Part shown: positions 7,456 through 17,632 of the stretch, piece after piece
How the letters are laid out: each line of letters begins with the position of its first letter
How positions within the stretch are numbered: position 1 is the first letter of the stretch
Assembly (NCBI RefSeq): GCF_004526345.1
Contig: NZ_CP038213.1
Coordinates: forward strand, 868,001 to 932,000
DNA length: 64,000 nt
Source of the DNA: Ornithinimicrobium flavum
GTDB taxonomy: Bacteria > Actinomycetota > Actinomycetes > Actinomycetales > Dermatophilaceae
Reading direction: 5' to 3'
The notes under the pieces: model-generated
Told to the model about the DNA's origin: nothing
The model's database searches: none
What the model saw: the letters and a program-made list of their open reading frames with translations, nothing else
Made by a program: the position numbers and the translations under genes

Positions 7456-8658
7456 ATGCCCGCACCGCCCACACCGCCGCCGTCGGTGACGCCCGTCGAC
7501 CCCTCCGGCGACTGGCACCAGGTGATGACCTTCCAGCCCCAGGCCCCCGTCCCGGCCAACGCTACCCGGCGTCCGGTGCTCCGCGGGTTGCTGGCCTGGA
7601 GCGCCGTCATCGTCGTCTTCGGCCTGGCCGGGCTGGTGATGGCACTGCTCGTCACCGACGCGGTCGGGCCACGGGCGGCGGCCCTCGCCCTGGCGAGCTC
7701 CGCGCTCGCCCTGGGGATCGTCATACCCCTCTTCCTGTGGGTGGACCGCCTCGAGGCCGAGCCGGCCCGCCTGCTCTGGTTCGCCTTCCTGTGGGGGGCG
7801 CTCATCTCCACCCTCGGTGCCCTGGTGCTCAACGAGCTGGGGGTCGCCTTCTTCGCCGGGCTGCACGTCGATCCCATGGTGCTGGGGGCGGTCGTCGTCG
7901 CACCGCTGACCGAGGAGGCGACCAAGGGGCTGGGCGTCCTGCTCATCTTCTGGCTCGCCCGCCGGGAGTTCAACGGCGTCACCGACGGCATCGTCTACGC
8001 CGGCATCGTGGCGGCCGGCTTCGCCTTCCTCGAGAACGTCCTCTACCTCGGGACGATGTATGTCGAGTCCGGCACCCCGGGTCTCATCGGGATCTTCATC
8101 ATGCGGTGCCTGGTGAGCCCGTTCGCCCACCCCATGTTCACGATCTGCATCGGCCTGGCGCTCGGCCTGGTGGCGCACCGCCGGCGCTGGAGCTCGGCGT
8201 GGATCGTCGTCCTGGGGTTCGCCGCCGCGGTCTTCCTGCACGCCTTGTGGAACTACAGCGCGGTCGCCGGTGGGGAGGGCTTCCTGGTCCTCTTCGTCGT
8301 CGTGCAGATCCCGCTGTTCGTCGGCTTCCTCCTGCTGCTGCGGTGGAGCCGTCGCCGGGAGTCTCGCATCCTGCGCGACACCCTCACCGGGTACGGGCTG
8401 AACGGCTGGTACACCCCGGCCGAGGTGGCGATGCTCGCCGACCCGGGGGAGCGGCGCCGGGCCCGGGCCTGGGCCAGGTCGGTCGGGGGCCGCGCCGCGG
8501 AGCGCGCGATGCGGGCCTTCCAGGACGAGAGCGGGGAGCTGGCGATGGTGCGCAAGCACCTCGCGCACGGCGGTCCAGAGCCGGAGTGGCTCCGCCGCGA
8601 GCAGCGGCTGCTGGGGACGATCACCGCCCACCGGAAGGTGTTCGTCCCCGGCCTGTGA
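7456..8658 (+). CDS. PrsW-family intramembrane metalloprotease
   Basis: 400 residues from ATG 7456. A proline-rich cytosolic start precedes about eight membrane helices. Key motifs of the PrsW family are in place: APLTEEATKG near residue 150 (EExxK), FAFLENVLY near 190 and SPFAHPMFT near 220, which carry the proposed Glu and His active-site residues. The soluble C-terminal 110 residues are rich in Arg and Glu. PrsW cleaves the anti-sigma factor RsiW in Bacillus; the substrate here is unknown. Whether it acts on the anti-sigma-like protein at 34747 is open, since they are far apart. Confidence 0.85.
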   Translation: MPAPPTPPPSVTPVDPSGDWHQVMTFQPQAPVPANATRRPVLRGLLAWSAVIVVFGLAGLVMALLVTDAVGPRAAALALASSALALGIVIPLFLWVDRLEAEPARLLWFAFLWGALISTLGALVLNELGVAFFAGLHVDPMVLGAVVVAPLTEEATKGLGVLLIFWLARREFNGVTDGIVYAGIVAAGFAFLENVLYLGTMYVESGTPGLIGIFIMRCLVSPFAHPMFTICIGLALGLVAHRRRWSSAWIVVLGFAAAVFLHALWNYSAVAGGEGFLVLFVVVQIPLFVGFLLLLRWSRRRESRILRDTLTGYGLNGWYTPAEVAMLADPGERRRARAWARSVGGRAAERAMRAFQDESGELAMVRKHLAHGGPEPEWLRREQRLLGTITAHRKVFVPGL

Positions 8659-8685
8659 GCCGCCCTCCTCGCCGGCGGGCGGCTC
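8657..8685. terminator. Terminator between convergent PrsW-like and cysM genes
   Basis: A 9-base stem (8657-8665 with 8677-8685) with an 11-base loop starts inside the PrsW-like stop codon and ends 10 bases before the cysM stop. It can act in both directions. Confidence 0.6.
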
Positions 8686-8694
8686 GGAGCCTGC

Positions 8695-9609
8695 TCAGGC
8701 GGGGAACACGCCGCTGGAGAGGTAGCGGTCGCCGCGGTCGCAGACGACGAAGACGATCGTCGCCCCCTCGAGACCTTGGGCCACCTGGAGGGCGGTCCAG
8801 CACGCGCCACCGGCGGAGACACCGCCGAAGATGCCCTCCTCGCGGGCCAGCCGGCGGGCTGTCTCCTCGGCGTCGGGCTGGGTGACCTGCACGGTCCGGT
8901 CCACCGCAGACGGGTCGAAGATCGTCGGCACGTACTCCGGTGGCCAGGCCCGGATGCCGGGGATCTTCGCGCCTTCCGCGGGCTGTGCCCCGACGATCTG
9001 GACACCGGGGTTGCGCGACTTCAGGAAGCGTGAGACCCCGGTGATCGTGCCGGTGGTGCCCATCGCGGAGACGAAGTGCGTGATCCGTCCGTCGGTCTGG
9101 CGCCACAGCTCGGGGCCCGTGCCGCGCTCGTGGGCGCGGGGGTTGTCCGGGTTGCCAAACTGGTCCAGGACCCGCCCTCTTCCCTCGCGCTCCATCCTCG
9201 TCACGACGTCGCGGGCCTCCTCCATCCCGCCCTCAGCAGAGGTGAGGACCAGCTCGGCTCCATACGCCCTCATCGTCCGGATCCGCTCGGTGGAGGCGTT
9301 CTCCGGCATCACGACGATGAGCGGGTAGCCGCTGATGGCCGCCGCCATCGCCAGGCCGATCCCCGTGTTGCCTGACGTCGCCTCCAGCAGGGTGTCGCCG
9401 GGGGAGATCTCCCCTCGCTCCTCGGCGCCCCGGATCATGCTGATCGCCGGCCGGTCCTTCACGGAGCCGGCCGGGTTGTTGCCCTCGAGCTTGGCGAGCA
9501 GCACGTTGCCGCTGCGTTCGTTGTCCGGCCCCGGAAGGCGCTGCAGACGCACCAGCGGGGTGCCCCCGATGACGTCCTCCATCGTGGGGTACGGCTGCGG
9601 ATCGCTCAC
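8695..9609 (-). CDS. cysM: Cysteine synthase B (PLP enzyme)
   Basis: 304 residues from GTG 9609. The PLP lysine lies in EGNNPAGSVKDRPA, the phosphate-binding loop is EATSGNTGIGLAM, and the late motif CDRGDRYLSSGVF is that of the CysM branch. Other CysM-like stretches are THFVSAMGTTGTITGVSRF and WPPEYVPTIF. It makes cysteine from O-acetylserine and sulfide or thiosulfate; some actinobacterial CysM enzymes use O-phosphoserine with a thiocarboxylate CysO, but no cysO or mec gene lies next to it here. It is a single gene between the PrsW-like gene and an unrelated VOC gene. Confidence 0.93.
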   Translation of the reverse strand: MSDPQPYPTMEDVIGGTPLVRLQRLPGPDNERSGNVLLAKLEGNNPAGSVKDRPAISMIRGAEERGEISPGDTLLEATSGNTGIGLAMAAAISGYPLIVVMPENASTERIRTMRAYGAELVLTSAEGGMEEARDVVTRMEREGRGRVLDQFGNPDNPRAHERGTGPELWRQTDGRITHFVSAMGTTGTITGVSRFLKSRNPGVQIVGAQPAEGAKIPGIRAWPPEYVPTIFDPSAVDRTVQVTQPDAEETARRLAREEGIFGGVSAGGACWTALQVAQGLEGATIVFVVCDRGDRYLSSGVFPA

Positions 9610-9747
9610 CCGCCGGAGTCTACGACCGTGCTCACCGACGGACTGCCGCCGCCTCGGCAACGCCGTCCAGCAGAAGCCCTTCTGCTCCGTGCGCCAGCAG
9701 CCGCGAGCGGCGAACGCGCTGTGCCCCTGTTCCGGGTCCCCCAGCAG

Positions 9748-10134
9748 TCACAGGCCGAAGGCGATGGGATGCTTCGGCTCGTAGAGGAGGATCTTCCCCG
9801 CGGCCGGGACGGCAGGTGGATGCCCAGTCCGAAGCCCATGTTCTCGGGCTCCGTCGAAGTGGGCACCGAGTAGTGCCAATTCCTCCATCGTGCTGAGGAG
9901 GTCGTCACACATCAACGCGATCTGTTGATGACCCTCTGGTGCCCACGTCTCACCCGCTGGCCCACGCGTGGGGTGAACCCCCAACTCGCTCGGCCCGGTC
10001 CTGAAGATCAGCCACTCGTCTGGCTCGTCAGTCTGACCCTCGGTGACGCACGGCCACCGCAGCACCTCCTTGAAGAATTTCCGCGTCGCCGCGGGGTCAC
10101 TGGAGTAGATCAAGGTGTGGATGGCACTGAGCAT
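9748..10134 (-). CDS. VOC-family (glyoxalase-fold) protein with a scrambled middle
   Basis: 128 residues from ATG 10134 (start MLSAIHTLIYSSDPAATRKF). The beginning and end (KILLYEPKHPIAFGL) match small VOC proteins of unknown substrate. Between about 9807 and 9850 the reading frame gives an odd segment (GAREHGLRTGHPP), while the neighbouring frame gives EPENMGFGLGIHLP, a much better family fit. An insertion followed by a deletion, each one base, would explain this, so the encoded protein is altered over about 13 residues although the frame stays open. Metal ligands cannot be assigned with certainty. Confidence 0.7.
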   Translation of the reverse strand: MLSAIHTLIYSSDPAATRKFFKEVLRWPCVTEGQTDEPDEWLIFRTGPSELGVHPTRGPAGETWAPEGHQQIALMCDDLLSTMEELALLGAHFDGAREHGLRTGHPPAVPAAGKILLYEPKHPIAFGL

Positions 10135-10239
10135 GCTCAACGGGGATCGAGACGGGTGGACGTCTGCACTTGATCCCACCGTCCAGGGAACGTCCTCTCC
10201 GTCGGCAAGGCACCTCGTTGCGGTCAAGCAGCGTTTCGA

Positions 10240-10315
10240 TGGCGCCCCCGGCAGGACTCGAACCTGCAACCGTCGGATTAGAAGGCCGATGCTCTATCCA
10301 TTGAGCTACGGGGGC
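10240..10315 (-). tRNA. tRNA-Arg (anticodon TCT)
   Basis: The reverse strand reads as a 76-base cloverleaf with encoded CCA. The acceptor stem is GCCCCCG with CGGGGGC, the D-arm is TAGCTCAATGGATAGAGC, the anticodon loop is CTTCTAA (TCT, reading AGA) and the T-arm is GCAGGTTCGAGTCCTGC. It lies 45 bases before the start of tyrA on the other strand. Confidence 0.95.
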
Positions 10316-10360
10316 CGGCGGTCAGAGTCTAGGTGAGCGGTGCAACTAGGATCGGTGACC

Positions 10361-11518
10361 ATGACCGGAGCGAGCGCGGAGCCCTCGGGCGGCCCCGAGG
10401 GACCCCTGGCCGCGCTGCGCGCCCAGATCGACGAGGTGGACGGGCAGCTCCTGGACCTCCTGGCCCGGCGGCTGGAGCTCGTCGCCGAGGTCGGGGAGGT
10501 CAAGGGCCGCCACGGGCTGCCGATCTACGCCCCGGACCGTGAGCGGTCGATGATCGAGGCCAAGCGAGCGATGGCTGGGGAGCGCGGCCTGTCGCCGGAC
10601 CTGGTGGAGGACGTCCTGCGCCGTCTCATGCGCGAGTCCTACACCCACGAGAAGAACATGGGCTTCACCCGGCAGGCTCCCGACCTGGGGCCGGTCGTCA
10701 TCGTCGGGGGAGGGGGCCGGATGGGTCGCCTCTTCGGTCGGATGCTCACCCTGTCGGGGTATGCCGTGCGCGTGGTCGAGCGGGCGGACACCCCCGAGCA
10801 GGTCGCGGAGGCCGTCGCGGACGCGGGGATGGTGCTGGTGTCGGTGCCGATCCACGACACGGTCGGGGTGATCAGCGGCCTGCCGCCGCTGCCGGAGGAC
10901 TGCCTGCTGGTGGACCTCACCTCGACCAAGCGGGCCGCCATGGCGGCCATGCTCGAGGCCCACCCCGGCCCGGTGCTCGGACTGCACCCCATGTTCGGTC
11001 CGGACGTCGACAGCTTCGCCAAGCAGGTCGTCGCCTACGTCCCCGGCCGTTTCCCCGAGCGCAGCGGCTGGCTGCTGGAGCAGATCCGGCTGTGGGGTGC
11101 CCGCATGCACGCCGTCGAGGCCGACGAGCACGACCACGCCATGGGCCTCATCCAGGCCCTGCGGCACTTCTCGACCTTCGCCTACGGGTGGCACCTGGCC
11201 CACGAGGACCGTGACCTGGACACCCTGCTGGCGCTGTCCTCGCCGATCTACCGGTTGGAGCTGGTCATGGTGGGCCGCCTGTTCGCCCAGGACCCGGAGC
11301 TCTACTTCGACATCATCACGGGGTCCTCCGACGCGGTCGAGCTGGTGGAGCGCTACCACGAGCGGTACGGCGAGGTGATCGCGCTGCTGCGCGAAGGGGA
11401 CCGGGAGGGTTTCGTGCGCCGCTTCGGCGAGGTCGGCGCCTGGTTCGGCGAGCACGCCGACCGCTTCCTCACCGAGTCGCGGATCCTGCTGGCCCACGCG
11501 GACTCGACCCGGCAGTAG
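10361..11518 (+). CDS. tyrA: Bifunctional chorismate mutase / prephenate dehydrogenase (T-protein)
   Basis: 385 residues from ATG 10361. Residues 20-100 form an AroQ chorismate mutase ([20 protein letters not shown]). The prephenate dehydrogenase follows with the NAD site [28 protein letters not shown] and the conserved HD of EADEHDHAM. The protein resembles the enterobacterial T-protein from end to end, including [20 protein letters not shown] and the ending [14 protein letters not shown]. It turns chorismate into 4-hydroxyphenylpyruvate for tyrosine synthesis. This fused form is unusual for actinobacteria, where the two activities are normally separate, so gene transfer is a possibility. 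No ACT domain is seen. Confidence 0.93.
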   Translation: MTGASAEPSGGPEGPLAALRAQIDEVDGQLLDLLARRLELVAEVGEVKGRHGLPIYAPDRERSMIEAKRAMAGERGLSPDLVEDVLRRLMRESYTHEKNMGFTRQAPDLGPVVIVGGGGRMGRLFGRMLTLSGYAVRVVERADTPEQVAEAVADAGMVLVSVPIHDTVGVISGLPPLPEDCLLVDLTSTKRAAMAAMLEAHPGPVLGLHPMFGPDVDSFAKQVVAYVPGRFPERSGWLLEQIRLWGARMHAVEADEHDHAMGLIQALRHFSTFAYGWHLAHEDRDLDTLLALSSPIYRLELVMVGRLFAQDPELYFDIITGSSDAVELVERYHERYGEVIALLREGDREGFVRRFGEVGAWFGEHADRFLTESRILLAHADSTRQ

Positions 11519-11576
11519 CCCACGCACCCGGCGGTTCGCTTTGGCCTCAGCCTCCGCCCGGGGGAGACTGTCGAGC

Positions 11577-13283
11577 GTGACCGTCACCTCCGCCGACCCT
11601 GCTGCGCTGCTGTCCGCCGTCGAGCGGCTCCACGCCGGTGCGGGTGCGCTCCAGCTGCCGCTCGAGCTGGACGGAGCCGCCGAGGCGCGCACCGCCCGGC
11701 GAGAGCTGGTCCAGCAGCTGGACGACTACGTGCTGCCCCGGCTGCGTTCTCTCGACGCACCCCTGCTGACGGTCGTCGGGGGGTCCACGGGTGCGGGGAA
11801 GTCGACCCTCGTCAACTCGGTCGTGGGCGCGGAGGTCACCCGGCCCGGCCTCATCCGGCCCACCACCCGGGCGTCGGTCCTGGTCCACCACGAGAGCGAC
11901 ACCCGCTGGTTCACGGACAAGCGGGTCCTGCCCGAGCTGGCGCGGGTCGCCGGGGCGGATACCGCCGGCGACGACCCGGGGTCGGTGCGCCTCGTCACCT
12001 CCGACGCGCTCCCCGCGGGCCTGGCGCTGCTGGACGCCCCGGACATCGACTCCGTCGTGCAGGCCAACCGCCAGCTGTCCAAGCAGTTGCTGTCCGCCGC
12101 GGACCTGTGGCTCTTCGTCACCACGGCGGCCCGCTACGCCGACGCCGTCCCGTGGGACCTGCTGCGGGAGGCCTCGGAGCGGGGCACGTCGGTGGCAATC
12201 GTCCTCAACCGCGTGCCACCGGAGGCGATGGAGCAGGTGCGCGTGCACCTCGCCGGCATGCTGCGCGACCAGGACCTCGGCAAGGCTCCCATCTTCACCG
12301 TGCCCGAGGTCGACCTGCAGGACGGGCTCATCCCGGACCGGAACATCGAGCGGCTCCGGGGGTGGCTGACCTCGCTGGCCAGCGACGCCCGGGCCCGCTC
12401 CGTGGTCATCCGGCGTACCCTCTCGGGCACCCTCGGCTCCCTCGGGCAGCGGGCCGGAGCCCTGACCGAGGTCGGCCGGGAGCAGCTGGCCGCCCTCCAC
12501 CGGCTGCAGGAGGCACCCCGGGACGCGTATGCCGACGCCCTCGCCTCCGTCTCGGACGGGGTCCAGGACGGGTCGCTGCTGCGCGGGGAGGTGCTGGCCC
12601 GCTGGCAGGAGCTCATCGGCACCGGTGAGTTCCTCCGGTCGATCGAGGCCGGCATCGGGCGCGTGCGCGACCGGGTCTCCTCGTGGTTCACCGGCCGGGA
12701 GATCTCCTCCGAGCCCCTGGGGGACGCGCTCCAGTCCGGAGCCGCGGCCCTCATCGCCTCCCACGGGCAGGTCGCGGCCAGCACCGCCGCCCGGGCATGG
12801 AAGCAGGCGCCCGGCGGCGCTCCCCTCGTCGAGGCGCACCCCGAGCTGGCCAAGGCCACCCCCGGCTTCGTCGAGGACGTCGAGCGGCTCATCCGTGACT
12901 GGCAGCGCGACATCCTCGAGATGGTCAAGGAGGAGGCCGGCAGCCGACGGACGACCGCCCGCTACCTCGCCTTCGGCGTCAACGGCCTGGCCGTGCTGCT
13001 CATGATCGTGGTCTTCAGCATGACGGCCGGGCTGACGGGCAGCGAGATCGCCATCGCCGGTGGGTCCGCGGTGCTCGCGCAGCGGCTGCTGGAGGCCGTC
13101 TTCGGTGACCAGGCGGTGCGGGACATGGCTCGGAAGGCCAGGCAGACCCTCCTGACCAGGGTCGAGACGCTCTACGAGCAGGAGCGGTCGCGCTACGACC
13201 GCGCCCTGGAGGAGGTGGCGGTGCCCGAGCAGGCGATCCGCGAGGTGGACGAGGCGCGCGCGCAGGTGGAGGCCACCCGATGA
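11577..13283 (+). CDS. Dynamin-like GTPase, first of a coupled pair
   Basis: 568 residues from GTG 11577 (GGGGGAG upstream; a TTG 36 bases earlier is in frame). G1/P-loop GGSTGAGKSTLVNS is near residue 67, a G3-like DAPDIDS near 150 and a G4-like VLNRVP near 212. A long helical, coiled-coil-prone region follows, and one or two membrane helices near residue 465 (GVNGLAVLLMIVVFSMTAGL). The C terminus is a charged helix. Such paired, membrane-bound dynamin-like GTPases are known in actinobacteria, for example DynA/DynB of Streptomyces, which act at sporulation septa. The ATG of the next gene overlaps its stop. Confidence 0.82.
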   Translation: MTVTSADPAALLSAVERLHAGAGALQLPLELDGAAEARTARRELVQQLDDYVLPRLRSLDAPLLTVVGGSTGAGKSTLVNSVVGAEVTRPGLIRPTTRASVLVHHESDTRWFTDKRVLPELARVAGADTAGDDPGSVRLVTSDALPAGLALLDAPDIDSVVQANRQLSKQLLSAADLWLFVTTAARYADAVPWDLLREASERGTSVAIVLNRVPPEAMEQVRVHLAGMLRDQDLGKAPIFTVPEVDLQDGLIPDRNIERLRGWLTSLASDARARSVVIRRTLSGTLGSLGQRAGALTEVGREQLAALHRLQEAPRDAYADALASVSDGVQDGSLLRGEVLARWQELIGTGEFLRSIEAGIGRVRDRVSSWFTGREISSEPLGDALQSGAAALIASHGQVAASTAARAWKQAPGGAPLVEAHPELAKATPGFVEDVERLIRDWQRDILEMVKEEAGSRRTTARYLAFGVNGLAVLLMIVVFSMTAGLTGSEIAIAGGSAVLAQRLLEAVFGDQAVRDMARKARQTLLTRVETLYEQERSRYDRALEEVAVPEQAIREVDEARAQVEATR

Positions 13284-14926
13284 AGCTGCGCAGGGGCCGC
13301 GGCCACGAGACGGCCGGTCTGCCGCTCACCGACCGCGCGGGGAAGCTCGCGTCGGCCCTCGACGTGGGTGGCGAGCAGCTCGACCCCTCGGCGGCCGCGC
13401 AGGCGCGGGGGGTCGTGCAACGGGTCCAGGAACGGTGGGCGATCAAGGGCAGCCGCACCGTGGTGGCGCTCGCCGGTGCCACGGGCTCGGGCAAGTCGAG
13501 CCTGTTCAACGCCCTCGTGGGGGAGGACGTGTCGGCGATCAGCCCCCGACGGCCCACCACCGCGGAGGCCGGTGCCGCGGTGTGGGGGGAGGAGGACGCC
13601 TCCGAGCTCCTCGACTGGCTGGGCATCGCGAACCGGCACCACGTCACGGCCACGGCGGACAACGTCGGCCTGGACGGCCTGGTCCTCGTGGACCTGCCCG
13701 ACTTCGACTCCCGCGAGGTGCGGCACCGGGTGGAGGCAGACCGCATCCTGGAGCGCGCCGACGTCTTCGTCTGGGTCGTCGACCCGCAGAAGTACGCCGA
13801 TGCCCGCATCCACGACGAGTACCTCCGGCCGCTGCGCCACCACGAGACCGTCATGCTGCTCGTCCTCAACCAGGTCGACCGGATCCGGCAGGAGGGTGGC
13901 GTGGACCAGATCCGTGAGGACCTGCGCCGCCTCGTGCGCGAGGACGGCGCGGGGGACCACGAGGTCCTGGCGACCTCGGCTCGGCTGGGCACCGGTGTCG
14001 AGGAGCTGCGGGCCCGGATCGGAGAGGTCGTCGCGGCCCGGAACGCCGTCGAGGCCCGCCTCGTCGGCGACGTGCGCACCAGCGCGGAGACCGTGGCGGA
14101 GGGGGTCGGGGAGAGTACGCCGGCCTTCGACGACGACGCCCACGGCCAGCTCCACCAGGCGCTGAAGGTCGCCTCGGGCGTCCCCGTCGTCCTCGACGCC
14201 GTGCAGCGGCACTACCTGCGGCAGGCAGCGGCCCAGACGGGTTGGCCGTTGACCCGCTGGCTCTCCGGCCTGCGGCCCGATCCGCTCCGGCGGCTCCGGC
14301 TGGGCGACGACACCCCCGGGCCGACGGGCATCGCCCCCTCGGACGTCCGCGCGGTTCTCGGGCGCTCCTCCCTCCCCGCCCCCACCCCGGCCGCCCGGGC
14401 CAACGTCCAGCTGGCCACCCGTCAGCTGGGGGAGCACGCCGGCCGCGACCTGCCGCCGCGGTGGTCCGAGGCCGTGCTGGAGGCGGCCAGCCCACGGGAG
14501 GACAACCTCGCCGACGCGCTCGACCAGGCCATCGTGGGGATCTCGCTGCGGGACCGTCGGCCCTTCTGGTGGTCCGTCCTGGGCGTGCTGCAGATCGTGC
14601 TCGCCGTGGTCGCCGGGGTCGGCCTGCTGTGGCTGGCCACCCTGGCCGTCCTCGGCTGGCTGCAGGTCCTGGTGGACGCCCCCTTCTGGGGGCCCGTGCC
14701 CGTCCCGCTCGCCCTCCTCGTCGGCGGGCTCCTCGCCGGGCTCCTCCTGGCCCTCGTCGGGAAGGTGGCGGCCCGCGTCGGGGCCCAGCGGCGGCGGGCG
14801 CACACGGAGGAGGTCCTCGACGACGCTATCGAGGAGGTCTCCTACCGGCACCTCCGTCGTCCCGTCATGGCGGTGCTGGACCGGCACGAGAAGACCCGGC
14901 AGCTGCTGATCGACGCGGCGTCCTAA
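13280..14926 (+). CDS. Dynamin-like GTPase, second of a coupled pair
   Basis: 548 residues from ATG 13280, overlapping the first GTPase stop as ATGA, so the two are translationally coupled. G1 GATGSGKSSLFNAL near residue 67, G3 DLPDFDS near 138 and G4 LNQVDR near 195 are clear. A helical middle part is followed by a pair of membrane helices at about 432-460 (VLGVLQIVLAVVAGVGLLWL) and 472-495, placed between helices as in bacterial dynamins with a membrane paddle. The two proteins probably form a hetero-oligomer at the membrane. No division or sporulation gene lies next to them here. Confidence 0.82.
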   Translation: MKLRRGRGHETAGLPLTDRAGKLASALDVGGEQLDPSAAAQARGVVQRVQERWAIKGSRTVVALAGATGSGKSSLFNALVGEDVSAISPRRPTTAEAGAAVWGEEDASELLDWLGIANRHHVTATADNVGLDGLVLVDLPDFDSREVRHRVEADRILERADVFVWVVDPQKYADARIHDEYLRPLRHHETVMLLVLNQVDRIRQEGGVDQIREDLRRLVREDGAGDHEVLATSARLGTGVEELRARIGEVVAARNAVEARLVGDVRTSAETVAEGVGESTPAFDDDAHGQLHQALKVASGVPVVLDAVQRHYLRQAAAQTGWPLTRWLSGLRPDPLRRLRLGDDTPGPTGIAPSDVRAVLGRSSLPAPTPAARANVQLATRQLGEHAGRDLPPRWSEAVLEAASPREDNLADALDQAIVGISLRDRRPFWWSVLGVLQIVLAVVAGVGLLWLATLAVLGWLQVLVDAPFWGPVPVPLALLVGGLLAGLLLALVGKVAARVGAQRRRAHTEEVLDDAIEEVSYRHLRRPVMAVLDRHEKTRQLLIDAAS

Positions 14927-14982
14927 TCGGCTGAGCTGCCGCCACCCGGGATTGACGAGGGGGCCGCCGACCCGACGCCCCT

Positions 14983-15075
14983 CCCACACCGACCGGCCGC
15001 GGCGCGTGGTTGCCCCCGGACCCACCGGCCGCGCCGCGTGGTTGCCTGCGCACCGACCGGCCGCGAGGCGGCATA
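14983..15075. repeat. GC-rich tandem repeat, about 31-base units
   Basis: Two and a half imperfect copies of a unit built around ACCGGCCGCGNCGCGTGGTT (units near 14983, 15016 and 15047). The reverse complement shares the core GGCAACCACNNG with the 32-base repeat at 15815 on the other side of ssb. It lies in a 212-base gap between the GTPase pair and ssb with no gene of its own. Confidence 0.65.
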
Positions 15076-15138
15076 CCTCAGGACAGCAGTGCGGGACGGT
15101 TGACGGAAGATCCGTCCCCCGTCCCGCCGCGACCCAGC

Positions 15139-15678
15139 TCAGGCCGGCTGCTTCAGCAGACGCTCGGCGTCCTCCTCGCTCACCACCCCGTCCTCGTCCG
15201 CGAGAAGCTCGCCGTCCTCTGCCTCGTAGCCCGCGTCGGGGGCGGCCGCGGGCCCGCCCTCTGACGGGGGCGGGGGCGCGGAGTCGTACTCGTCCTCGCT
15301 CGTCGGATAGGTGTGCGACCCCTTCGTGTAGCTCGTGATGCCCCAGGACAGATCGACCCCGACGCTGTCCGCGAAGATGCAGGGTCGGGCTCCCTTCATC
15401 GCGTCGGTGGTCCACTCGTGTATGCGGAACCGACCGTGGGCGACCACCGGCATGCCGACGTCCAGCGAGAAGTGCGCGTTGGCCCCGAGGCTGCCGCGGC
15501 AGATGATGTCGTAGTAGGTGACGCCGTCGTCCACCCACTGACCCGCGTTGCCGTCGAAGCGACGGTTGTTGACGGCGATCGGGATGACGGTGAACGGGCG
15601 ACCGTCGACCTTGCGGTGCTTGATCTCCGGGGTCCGGGTCACGTTGCCCGCAACCGTGACGTTGGTCTCTCTCAGCAT
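15139..15678 (-). CDS. ssb: Single-stranded DNA-binding protein paralogue
   Basis: 179 residues from ATG 15678 with AGGAGGGG 5 bases upstream. The first 110 residues form the SSB OB-fold (NVTVAGNVTRTPEIKHRK, VTYYDIICRGSLGANAHFSL). A linker rich in Pro, Glu and Asp follows. The C terminus ends in AERLLKQPA and lacks the acidic DDDIPF tip with which housekeeping SSBs recruit repair and replication partners. It is therefore probably a second, specialised SSB. It stands alone between two minisatellites rather than between rpsF and rpsR, where the main actinobacterial ssb sits. Confidence 0.87.
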   Translation of the reverse strand: MLRETNVTVAGNVTRTPEIKHRKVDGRPFTVIPIAVNNRRFDGNAGQWVDDGVTYYDIICRGSLGANAHFSLDVGMPVVAHGRFRIHEWTTDAMKGARPCIFADSVGVDLSWGITSYTKGSHTYPTSEDEYDSAPPPPSEGGPAAAPDAGYEAEDGELLADEDGVVSEEDAERLLKQPA

Positions 15679-15814
15679 GATTCCCCTCCTGATTCGGCCC
15701 GTCCAGCGACGGGCGGTAGCACCACGGTGGACCGACAGCAGCCGTGCCACCATGGGTGATCGCCGGTCGGTGGACAACCAGGGGGACGCACGAGTGGGTG
15801 TGGAGACCGCGCTC

Positions 15815-15878
15815 GGGCAACCACATGACGCGCTCGGTGGGGGTGGGGGCAACCACATGACGCGCTCGGTGGGGGTGG
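15815..15878. repeat. Perfect tandem duplication of a 32-base unit
   Basis: Two identical 32-base copies (15815-15846 and 15847-15878) with the core GGGCAACCACATGACGCGCT. A degenerate partial copy may precede them. They sit in the 263-base gap between the divergent ssb and ettA starts, in the ettA upstream region. The core is related in inverted orientation to the repeat at 14983. Confidence 0.8.
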
Positions 15879-15941
15879 GGACCGAGGTGGGTGCCCGTCG
15901 GGATTCGTGGGCCACGCGGCTCCCCGACTACCCTGGGAGGC

Positions 15942-17624
<1,683 letters not shown>

Positions 17625-17632
17625 CGCGAGGT

